64,000 bases of DNA from an uncultured Oscillospiraceae bacterium (GTDB lineage: Bacteria > Bacillota > Clostridia > Oscillospirales > Oscillospiraceae): assembly GCA_934646005.1 (NCBI GenBank), contig CAKUED010000011.1:35575-99574 (forward strand), given 5' to 3'. Below the pieces are notes generated by a model. That model had not been told where the DNA came from, did not search any database, and saw nothing but the letters and a program-made list of their open reading frames with translations. Shown here in pieces: positions 57,696-64,000 of the stretch. The position numbers and the translations under genes are program-made. The number at the start of each line of letters is the position of its first letter. Within the stretch, counting starts at the first letter, position 1.

Positions 57696-58293
57696 CTAAA
57701 AATTCTCTGATTTTCTCGAACAGCTCCACCGTTCGAAACTTTAATTTGTACGCTGCGCCGTCCTCGGTGATGAGGCGCAGCTCACCGTCCGTGATGCCTG
57801 CCGCCTCCGCCGCCTGCTCCAGCTCATCACTGCTCGCACTCATGCACAGTGCCGGGAACACGACGCACCACCAGTTGTGCCCCGCGCCGCTGCCGATGGT
57901 CACGCGCAGCGTGCGGTACACGCCGGACGGCAGCGAAAACGTCTCGTAATCGCGGCGCGAAAACAGTTCGTTTTGCAGCCGAACCGAGACCGTCTCCCCA
58001 CTGCCGCAGGCGCGGAGCGTCTGCCCTGCCGCCGCCTCGATCTCGCCCAGATGCTCCGCCAGCGCAGCGGCGGGGTCGTCCGCGCCGGAGAGCCACCGCT
58101 GTGTCTCGTCCAGCACGGCATCCCGCACGCGCAGCTTGACCATCTGGTCGTACTGTGAGTCGGAATTTGCCACAACGTGCAGCCGAATGAGCTTGTCGGC
58201 AAGTATCCGCTGCTGCTGCGCGAGCACCGCGCCGGTGATGAGCGTAAGTACACAAAGCGCCGTCAAAATAAGTGGAATGATCCGTTTTTTCAT
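57679..58293 (-). CDS. spoIIR: Stage II sporulation protein R
   Basis: 204 residues with an N-terminal signal or anchor (KKRIIPLILTALCVLTLITGAVLA). IRLHVVANSDSQYDQMVKLRVRDAVL and GHNWWCVVFPALC are the SpoIIR signatures. In sporulating cells it is made in the forespore, exported, and triggers SpoIIGA to process pro-sigma-E in the mother cell; this marks the organism as a spore former. ATG 58293 is chosen by signal-peptide fit; the site GGACGGTG upstream is weak. A forespore-type promoter lies about 33 bases upstream. Confidence 0.92.
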   Translation of the reverse strand: MKKRIIPLILTALCVLTLITGAVLAQQQRILADKLIRLHVVANSDSQYDQMVKLRVRDAVLDETQRWLSGADDPAAALAEHLGEIEAAAGQTLRACGSGETVSVRLQNELFSRRDYETFSLPSGVYRTLRVTIGSGAGHNWWCVVFPALCMSASSDELEQAAEAAGITDGELRLITEDGAAYKLKFRTVELFEKIREFLAVSRS

Positions 58294-58325
58294 AAAAACA
58301 CCGTCCATATTCGCAGAATTACTGC

Positions 58326-58355
58326 AAGTATGGGCGGTATTTTTGATTCTTATAC
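58326..58355 (-). promoter_or_regulatory. Candidate sigma-F/G promoter of spoIIR
   Basis: Minus strand: GTATA (58355-58351), 15-base spacer, GCCCATACTT (58335-58326). This fits the forespore consensus GYWTA-N15-GGNRANANTW except at two positions, at the right distance from spoIIR, whose Bacillus homologue is a sigma-F target. Confidence 0.5.
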
Positions 58356-58361
58356 CGTTTT

Positions 58362-59264
58362 TTATACGGTGGTCGCCAGATAAATGTTCTGGTAGCGCTC
58401 GCGCAGCATGGTGCACGCGACGGTCGCGTACTCAAACGAGTCGTAAATGCCGAACACCGCCGAGCCGCTGCCGGTCATCTGCGCGCCGTAAGCGCCATAG
58501 GTGATCATCATGGACTTGATGTAGTTGATGTCGAAATGCTCCTGCATCACGAGCGGTTCAAACACATTACACAGGCTGCCGCCGATGCCAAGGAGCTGCC
58601 CCTTTTGCAGGTTCGACAGCATGACCTTGTGATCCGGGCGCTTTTCCGGCACAGTCTCGTCGAATTTCCGATACAGCTCGGGCGTGGAGACGGAGAAATC
58701 CGGCTTGCAGATGACGAAAAACATCTCCGGCGCGGGCGGCAGCGGGCGCAGCAGCTCGCCGCGGCCCTCGACCACCGCTGTGCCGCACAGCGTGCAGAAC
58801 GGCACATCCGAGCCGACCGTCCCGCCCAGCTCGCACAGCGCGGGCAAGCTCAGCGGCGCGCCATAATGCCGGTTGAGCGCGCGCAAAACCGCCGCCGCAT
58901 CGGCGCTGCCGCCGCCGAGACCCGCCTGCGTCGGGATACGCTTGTTGATAAAGATCTCCAAGCCCTCCGGGTCAAGGTCGGTGCGCAGGAAAAACGCCTC
59001 CGCCGCGCGCCACGCCAGATTGTCGGAATCCTGCGGGAAGCCGTCCGTTTCCAGAACACTCTCCCGCGTATCGTCGGACGAAAGCCGCTCGCGGTAGCAG
59101 TGCAGCGCCCACGGCGCGTTCGTTCCGATGCTTATGACCACATCGTCGCGCAGCGAAATGGTCTGCTCGACGGAGCGGATGTCGTGATAGCCGTCGGCGC
59201 GCTTTGCCAGCACGTCCAGCGTCAGATTCAGCTTTGCGAAAGCGCTTTCAGTGATCGTCTGCAT
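58362..59264 (-). CDS. ispE: 4-diphosphocytidyl-2-C-methyl-D-erythritol kinase
   Basis: 300 residues, GHMP kinase; phosphorylates CDP-ME in the non-mevalonate isoprenoid pathway. AFAKLNLTLDVLAKRADGYHDI is the N-terminal IspE motif, KRIPTQAGLGGGSADAAAVLRAL (about 108-125) is the ATP-binding loop, GSDVPFC follows, and MTGSGSAVFGIY is the C-terminal GHMP motif. The ATG overlaps the DUF1015 stop by one base (TAATG), so it is coupled to that gene. Confidence 0.95.
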   Translation of the reverse strand: MQTITESAFAKLNLTLDVLAKRADGYHDIRSVEQTISLRDDVVISIGTNAPWALHCYRERLSSDDTRESVLETDGFPQDSDNLAWRAAEAFFLRTDLDPEGLEIFINKRIPTQAGLGGGSADAAAVLRALNRHYGAPLSLPALCELGGTVGSDVPFCTLCGTAVVEGRGELLRPLPPAPEMFFVICKPDFSVSTPELYRKFDETVPEKRPDHKVMLSNLQKGQLLGIGGSLCNVFEPLVMQEHFDINYIKSMMITYGAYGAQMTGSGSAVFGIYDSFEYATVACTMLRERYQNIYLATTV

Positions 59265-60505
59265 TACTTGATCTTTCTGCCTTCCAGATAGTATCTCTTT
59301 TCGCGGCTGTGACCCATGGAGAACGTCTTGCGCGGCAGGATGCCGTCGGCGATGACGCCGCGGAAGAGCTGGCTCTTTTCCATCGCGGGCAGCAGGAAGC
59401 CGATCGCGCCGTCCTGCTTTGCGAGGCTGATGAGCGCGTCGTCGTCATGGATGTAGTCGATCTCGCCCGCGTTGTCCTTCAGGTAATCATCGAGGAAGCC
59501 CTGGAGCACGCCGACCGCCAGCTCGCTCTTGGCGCGGTCAAGATACACCGTGCCGGAGGCGTCCTTCGTGTACCACTGCACCGGGAATCCGCCCTCGGCG
59601 CACGCGTCCTTCTGGAGCGCGGCGAGCAGCTTTTCGGTGTCGGTCTTGAAGATCACGCGGTGGATGGGCTCAAAGACCTGCGCCGGATCGTGGATGTTTT
59701 CGAGCTCCACGAGCGCGTAGCGCGCCGGATGGTTGGAGAGATCCTCGCCCGGATGGTTCTTCTTGAGCTCTTCATAGCAGCTCTTGGCAGTAGCCAAAGA
59801 GTGGTTGCCGTCGCCCACGGCGAACACCATGGGAACGCCCTTGAGACCCTTGTACTTTTCGCCCACGGTGGCGGTGTAGTCGGCGAGCGCCTTGTTGAAC
59901 TCGTCAACGTCCTTGCCTTCTACGAGCCAGCCGGCGATATGACCGCCGCCCTCCATGAGGTCGAAGTCATAGAGCTTTTTCAGGCTGTCCTTCTTCGCGC
60001 CGATCGGCTCGATGAGCTTTTTGTCGTGATCGTCGCAGAGCATAAGGATGTGCGGCAGCTCGATGGGCGCGTCGCGGCGGACGCGCTGACGCGGCGGGAT
60101 ACGCTCGGCAACGGTGCGCTCGGTGGCGCGGATGGCGCTGGTCGCGCCGGTGGAATAGTCGTAAGCGTCCAGATCGACCATGCCGACCAGACCCTCGCGG
60201 ATCGAGCCGTTTTCAAGCTGGCGCTCGACGTAGACAAAGCTGTTCGGATAGGTCGTGAACACGTCCTCGTCCATGTAGCGCTTCATCGTGGCGTTGATGA
60301 CGGCGGTGTGCTCCGCTTCCTTCTCCGTGCCGAGCTCCGCCTCGGGCAGGATGAGGTTGATGGTGGACACGGCGCCCTCCGCGTTCTTGCGGACGCGATC
60401 CCAGTACGCCTGATCGGAGGTGAACTGGTCGCAGGCGATGACCGCCCACTTCTCCATACTGTCGGTCTTGGGCATCAGAATATCAGCCGGTAAAAATGCG
60501 TTCAT
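59264..60505 (-). CDS. DUF1015 family protein
   Basis: 413 residues, DUF1015. Visible family features: a start FLPADILMPK..MEKWAVIACDQFTSD, RATERTVAERIPPRQRVRRDAPIELPHI, VFAVGDGNHSLATAKSCYEEL (usually DGHHR or DGNHS), and a C-terminal FSMGHSREKRYYLEGRKI. The conserved His/Asp cluster looks like an active site, but no reaction is established that I know of. AAAGGTG precedes the ATG. It lies between thrH (43 bases upstream) and ispE (one-base overlap), all minus strand. The link to phosphoserine metabolism is contextual only. Confidence 0.8.
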   Translation of the reverse strand: MNAFLPADILMPKTDSMEKWAVIACDQFTSDQAYWDRVRKNAEGAVSTINLILPEAELGTEKEAEHTAVINATMKRYMDEDVFTTYPNSFVYVERQLENGSIREGLVGMVDLDAYDYSTGATSAIRATERTVAERIPPRQRVRRDAPIELPHILMLCDDHDKKLIEPIGAKKDSLKKLYDFDLMEGGGHIAGWLVEGKDVDEFNKALADYTATVGEKYKGLKGVPMVFAVGDGNHSLATAKSCYEELKKNHPGEDLSNHPARYALVELENIHDPAQVFEPIHRVIFKTDTEKLLAALQKDACAEGGFPVQWYTKDASGTVYLDRAKSELAVGVLQGFLDDYLKDNAGEIDYIHDDDALISLAKQDGAIGFLLPAMEKSQLFRGVIADGILPRKTFSMGHSREKRYYLEGRKIK

Positions 60506-60548
60506 AGTATTAACACCTTTCTATCGATATTTTGTGCTGCGTATCTAT

Positions 60549-61151
60549 TCAGACCTGTGCGCGGCAGATCGCGCCGAGCAGATCGTCATATTCTTCGTAA
60601 GCCGCGAGCTGCGGATAGTCGTCCTTGATCTTCTGCGTGCTGCGGAAGAGGAAGCCTGCGTGGCTGTTCAGGATCATGTCCAGATCGTTGTAGCTGTCAC
60701 CCGCGGCGATGGTCTTGTAGCCGATGGATTGCAGCGCCCGGACGGTGGTGAGCTTGGAGTGCTCGCAGCGCATGGTAAAATCGGTGATCTCGCCCGACGG
60801 CGCAACGACGAGGCTGTTGCAGAGAATGGTCGGGTAGCCGAGCTTGCGCATGAGCGGCTTTGCAAATTCCTCGAACGTGTCGCTCAGGATCACGACCTGC
60901 CCCTGCTCGCGCAGCGCGTTCATAAACTCCCGCGCGCCGGGAAGCGGGTCGATGGTGGCGATCACGTCCTGGATTTCTTTTAAGCCTAGACCGTGGTCTT
61001 TCAGAATGCCGAGCCGCCAGCGCATGAGCTTGTCATAGTCCGGCTCGTCGCGCGTGGTGCGCGTGAGCTCCGGGATGCCGCTGGCTTTTGCAAACGCGAT
61101 CCAGATCTCCGGGACAAGAACGCCCTCAAGATCCAAACAGGTAATATACAT
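60549..61151 (-). CDS. thrH: ThrH-type phosphoserine phosphatase / homoserine phosphotransferase
   Basis: 200 residues, HAD family close to Pseudomonas ThrH. Motif I is CLDLEGVLVPEIWIAFA (the DLEG variant typical of ThrH), motif II ILSDTFEEFAKPLM, motif III/IV KTIAAGDSYNDLDMILNSHAGFLF. ThrH dephosphorylates phosphoserine and can transfer phosphate to homoserine; activity here is inferred. AAGGGGA lies 8 bases before the ATG. First gene of the thrH-DUF1015-ispE operon, with promoter at 61225-61252. Confidence 0.88.
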   Translation of the reverse strand: MYITCLDLEGVLVPEIWIAFAKASGIPELTRTTRDEPDYDKLMRWRLGILKDHGLGLKEIQDVIATIDPLPGAREFMNALREQGQVVILSDTFEEFAKPLMRKLGYPTILCNSLVVAPSGEITDFTMRCEHSKLTTVRALQSIGYKTIAAGDSYNDLDMILNSHAGFLFRSTQKIKDDYPQLAAYEEYDDLLGAICRAQV

Positions 61152-61224
61152 CGGAAAATCCCCTTTCGCCGTGCGAAACTGAAAAAAAGTTTTGCTGCCT
61201 AAAAATATTGCAGATTCTATGTTT

Positions 61225-61252
61225 ATTATACATCGTTTTGCGGCAAAAGCAA
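61225..61252 (-). promoter_or_regulatory. Promoter of the thrH operon
   Basis: Minus strand: TTGCTT (61252-61247), 16-base spacer, TATAAT (61230-61225). Confidence 0.6.
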
Positions 61253-61341
61253 CCAGAATTTTTACGGTTTTGCCGGGATATGCGCCAAAATGCCGCGCAT
61301 ACTAATCTCGCACGAAGTTCGCGCGAAAGGAGGCACTTTTT

Positions 61342-61548
61342 ATGGATATTCTGGCATTGATCCTGGTCATCATCGGCGCGGTCAACTGGGGTTTGGTCGG
61401 CTTTGCGCGCTTTGACCTTGTTGCATGGATCTTCGGCGGGCAGACCGCGAGCGTCAGCCGCGTGGTGTACGCGCTGGTCGGTCTGGCAGGTCTGTGGTGC
61501 ATCACCCTGCTCATCCGCCGCATCGCGCGCAGCAGCGCAGCGGAATAA
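61342..61548 (+). CDS. DUF378 small membrane protein
   Basis: 68 residues with two membrane helices. LALILVIIGAVNWGLVGFARFDLVAWIFGG then SRVVYALVGLAGLWCI is the DUF378 (YuzA-like) pattern. AAAGGAGG stands 9 bases before the ATG. Function unknown. It is divergent from thrH and ends in a strong terminator that includes its stop codon. Confidence 0.88.
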   Translation: MDILALILVIIGAVNWGLVGFARFDLVAWIFGGQTASVSRVVYALVGLAGLWCITLLIRRIARSSAAE

Positions 61549-61585
61549 AAAAATCACCTGTGCCGGCGGCACAGGTGATTTTTTT
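61547..61585. terminator. Bidirectional terminator between DUF378 and phosphatase genes
   Basis: An 18-bp stem (61547-61564 with 61568-61585), A7-TCACCTGTGCC and its complement, with T7 on both strands. It overlaps the ends of both convergent genes. Confidence 0.9.
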
Positions 61586-62249
61586 ACAAACCAAGCAGCT
61601 TCGGGAGCTGGTCTGCGCTGTCTACCAGCGCGTCCGCGCCGCAGGACGTCAAAACCTCGCGGTCACGGTAGCCCCACGTCACGCCCGCGGCAAAAAAGCC
61701 GTTGCGGGACGCAAACTCCATGTCGGTGTCGCCGTCGCCGACGTACATCAGTTCGTCTGGCGAAACGCCCAGCTCCTCGCACAGGAGCTTCCCGGCGGAG
61801 GGATCGGGCTTCAGCGGGCGCACGCCGTTGTTGCCCCAAACGAGCTGAAACGGGCTGCGCGGGAAGAAATGATCAATGATGCGCACGGCGGTCTTTTCCG
61901 TTTTGTTGGACAGCACGCCGAGCAGGTAGCCCGCGCTCTTCAGCGTGGCGAGCATCTGCTCGATGCCGGGGTAGAACTTGGTGTGCACCGTGCAGTGCTC
62001 AGGATAATATTGCAGGTAATACGCCAGCGTCTGCTCATACACATCGTCCGGCGTCCCCTCCGGGACGGCGCGGCGGATGAGCACGCGGATGCCGTTGCCG
62101 ACGAGCTTGCGGTACACGGCGAGAGAACGCTCCGGCAAGGCGGAATGGCGCAGGGCAGCGTTGCTGCCTGCGCCAATATCCGGCAATGTATCCAGAAGCG
62201 TTCCGTCCAGGTCAAATACGATGGCGCGGATCTTCTGTAACTCTTTCAT
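61584..62249 (-). CDS. Phosphoglycolate-phosphatase-like HAD hydrolase
   Basis: 221 residues, HAD subfamily IA. Motif I VFDLDGTLLDTLPDI (residues 11-25) carries the nucleophile, motif II is VLSNKTEKTAV, the Lys of motif III is in PLKPDPSAG, and motif IV is MYVGDGDTDMEFASRNG. Gph, PpaX and beta-phosphoglucomutase relatives share this pattern; substrate is uncertain. Its ATG overlaps the E1 stop by one base (TAATG), so it is translated from the E1 transcript, perhaps as repair of a glycolytic side product. Confidence 0.85.
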   Translation of the reverse strand: MKELQKIRAIVFDLDGTLLDTLPDIGAGSNAALRHSALPERSLAVYRKLVGNGIRVLIRRAVPEGTPDDVYEQTLAYYLQYYPEHCTVHTKFYPGIEQMLATLKSAGYLLGVLSNKTEKTAVRIIDHFFPRSPFQLVWGNNGVRPLKPDPSAGKLLCEELGVSPDELMYVGDGDTDMEFASRNGFFAAGVTWGYRDREVLTSCGADALVDSADQLPKLLGL

Positions 62250-64000
62250 TACACACCCAGCTTGTTGCGGCGGATGACCTCGTCATCGCTCGGAGTGGTC
62301 TTGCTCTCATAGCCCTTGAGCGGCAGCAGACGGGCGTTGACCGCGTCGATGATCCACTCGGCATACGGGAAGAAGTACTTATCGAACTCATGCGGCGGGG
62401 TGATCCAGTTGCGCGCGCCGACGACCACGGGAGGCGCATCCAGATAGTCGAAGCACAGCGAGGAGATGTTCTGCGCGATCTCGTTGAGGAACGTGCCGCG
62501 TGCGCAGGCGTCGGACGCCAGAACGACGCGACCCGTCTTCTTGACGGAAGCGATGATGTCGGTGTAGTCCAGCGGGACGAGCGACGGCATATTGATGACA
62601 TCGGCTTCCACGCCGTACTTCTCGCTCAGATCCTTCGCCGCATCGACCGCACGGTACAGCGTTGCGCCGATGGTGAGGATGGTCAGATCCTTGCCGTCGC
62701 GGACCTTGTTGACCGCGCCGGGCTGCCATTCATACTCTTCCGCGGGAACGCCGCCCTCGTGGAACTCTTCGCCCTTGCCGTAGATACGCTGCGACTCGAA
62801 GATGATGCACGGATCGGTGCCGTTGAGCGCCGCCTGCATGATGCCCTTTGCCTCGTACGGGGTAGCCGGGAAGAACACCTTGAGTCCGGGGATGTGGGAG
62901 ACGATGGCGACCCAGTCCTGAGAATGCTGTGCGCCGTACTTTGCGCCGACGGACATACGCAGGATCATCGGCATCTTGAGGATACCGGCGGACATTGCCT
63001 GCCACTTGGACATCTGGTTGAACACTTCGTCGCCCGCGCGGCCCAGGAAGTCGCAGTACATCAGCTCGACGACCGCGCGGCCGCCGCACATGCAGTAGCC
63101 CACAGCCGTGCCGACGATGGCGGCCTCGGAGATCGGGGAGTTGAACAGACGGGAGTGCGGGATGACATCCATCAGACCACGGTAAACGGCATACGCGCCG
63201 CCCCAGTCACGCACATCTTCGCCATAGGCGACGAGCGTGGGATCTTCGTAGTACTTGTTGAACATCGGCTCGAAGATCGCGTCGCGGATGTTGTAGAGCT
63301 TCATGTCGGAGAACTTCTTGCCGTCCTTGTCGAACGCATAGCGTTCCTTCTTGGCAAGATCGACATAACGCTTGCAGTCCTCCTTCGGACCGGTCACATT
63401 GACCTTCTGATCCGGCGCGCCCATGGAGCGGCGGGTCTCGTTGGAGAACATGAGATTTGCAAGGTAATCCGGGTTCTTGTCGAAGTCAACATACGGAGAG
63501 ATCTCCTTGTCGTCGGCAGCCTTGCAGATCATGGTCATGCGGTCGGTGGTGTCCTGAAGCAGCTTGGCAAAGAACTCGTCGGACTCAACGCCCGCCTCGA
63601 CCAGCGCCTCACGGAACTTCACGATCGGGTCATGGCTGCGCCAATCCTCGATCTCCTCCTTGGTGCGGTAGGCGTTCTGGTCAGACGTGGAGTGACCGAC
63701 CAGACGGTACGTCACGACATCCAGGAACACAGGACCTTCGTTGTTCTTGATGAGCTCCATCTTGCGCTTGTACGCGTCGATGACAGCCAGCGGATTCCAG
63801 CCATCCACGCGCTCGGCGTGCATCTGGCTCGGCGTGATGCCGGCGGCAAGACGTGCGGGCATACCGTATGCCATGGTCTCGCCCATGGTCTGACCGCCCA
63901 TGCCGTAGAAGTTGTCAAAGATATTGAAGATGATCGGCAGGCAGCCCTTGCGGCCTTCTTCCCACAGGGTCTTGAACTGATCCATGGCGGAGAAGTTCAG
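62249..64000 (-). CDS. Fused alpha/beta E1 subunit of a 2-oxoacid dehydrogenase (5'-truncated by window edge)
   Basis: At least 583 residues; the frame stays open to the right edge, so the start is missing. The visible alpha-subunit part has FDNFYGMGGQTMGE, TYRLVGHSTSDQNAYRTKEEIEDW (phosphorylation-loop region in homologues) and the end of the TPP-binding half. The beta-like part follows in the same chain: FEPMFNKYYEDPTLVAYGEDVRDWGGAYAVYRGL, PISEAAIVGTAVGYCMCGGRAVVELMYCDFLGRAGDEV and the C-terminal transketolase domain ending RRNKLGV. Such fusions decarboxylate pyruvate, acetoin or branched-chain 2-oxoacids with an E2 and E3. The substrate cannot be told; no E2 or E3 lies next to it inside the window. 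Confidence 0.85.
   Translation of the reverse strand: MNFSAMDQFKTLWEEGRKGCLPIIFNIFDNFYGMGGQTMGETMAYGMPARLAAGITPSQMHAERVDGWNPLAVIDAYKRKMELIKNNEGPVFLDVVTYRLVGHSTSDQNAYRTKEEIEDWRSHDPIVKFREALVEAGVESDEFFAKLLQDTTDRMTMICKAADDKEISPYVDFDKNPDYLANLMFSNETRRSMGAPDQKVNVTGPKEDCKRYVDLAKKERYAFDKDGKKFSDMKLYNIRDAIFEPMFNKYYEDPTLVAYGEDVRDWGGAYAVYRGLMDVIPHSRLFNSPISEAAIVGTAVGYCMCGGRAVVELMYCDFLGRAGDEVFNQMSKWQAMSAGILKMPMILRMSVGAKYGAQHSQDWVAIVSHIPGLKVFFPATPYEAKGIMQAALNGTDPCIIFESQRIYGKGEEFHEGGVPAEEYEWQPGAVNKVRDGKDLTILTIGATLYRAVDAAKDLSEKYGVEADVINMPSLVPLDYTDIIASVKKTGRVVLASDACARGTFLNEIAQNISSLCFDYLDAPPVVVGARNWITPPHEFDKYFFPYAEWIIDAVNARLLPLKGYESKTTPSDDEVIRRNKLGV

Noticed and set aside
1..64000. CRISPR arrays, rRNA or tRNA genes
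   Set aside because: No regularly spaced direct repeats of CRISPR size, no rRNA-like stretches and no TTCGA-type T-loop with cloverleaf were found by eye.

Overview
The window looks like a chromosomal segment of a high-GC, spore-forming Clostridia member, most likely an Oscillospiraceae-type gut anaerobe. This rests on pyruvate:ferredoxin oxidoreductase, spoIIR, AddAB, an SLH surface protein, an AGCS alanine symporter, a MalT-type LuxR regulator, an AT-rich lysine riboswitch and many TTG starts behind strong AGGAGG sites. The family assignment is an inference. No rRNA, tRNA, CRISPR array or prophage was seen.

Layout. 1-1.6 kb: tail of an unseen gene, a stand-alone E2-type acyltransferase domain and a small membrane protein. 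1.7-6.8 kb: a complete branched-chain amino acid ABC transporter (livKHMGF). 6.9-11.2 kb: a NagD-type HAD phosphatase, then phosphofructokinase between two tyrosine recombinases. 11.7-15 kb (minus): queA-tgt, yajC and a TIGR04086-type membrane protein. 15-17.2 kb: asd-dapA. 17.2-21.1 kb: a 1296-residue exported protein with a hairpin-rich leader. 21.4-25.3 kb (minus): comM-thiI-pncC-CmpB-type membrane protein. 25.5-29.1 kb: PFOR. 29.5-33.8 kb: a divergent pair, a zinc-ribbon/Ig-like membrane protein and a membrane Ser/Thr kinase with FN3-like repeats, bracketed by two inverted copies of a 115-bp palindromic repeat. 34-37 kb: DHHW and MBOAT acetylation proteins. 37.2-39.4 kb: a DeoR regulator and a sodium:alanine symporter. 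39.8-42.8 kb (minus): an amino-acid ABC transporter behind a recognisable lysine riboswitch. 42.9-50.8 kb: a LuxR/MalT-type regulator and a 1744-residue SLH protein. 50.8-57.6 kb: addB-addA. 57.7-62.2 kb: spoIIR, ispE, a DUF1015 protein, thrH, a DUF378 protein and a phosphoglycolate-phosphatase-like HAD. 62.2 kb to the edge: a fused alpha/beta E1 2-oxoacid dehydrogenase, cut by the window end.

Themes. Amino-acid handling dominates: Liv uptake, alanine symport, lysine synthesis (asd, dapA) and probable lysine uptake under a riboswitch. The most unusual observation is that the substrate-binding lipoprotein of the riboswitch-controlled transporter has its two lobes in swapped order, apparently a natural circular permutation. 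Other notable points are the structured leader between riboswitch and transporter, the paired repeat, a possible MITE-like element and the divergent kinase/zinc-ribbon locus. All calls come from reading the sequence; no database search or folding program was run.
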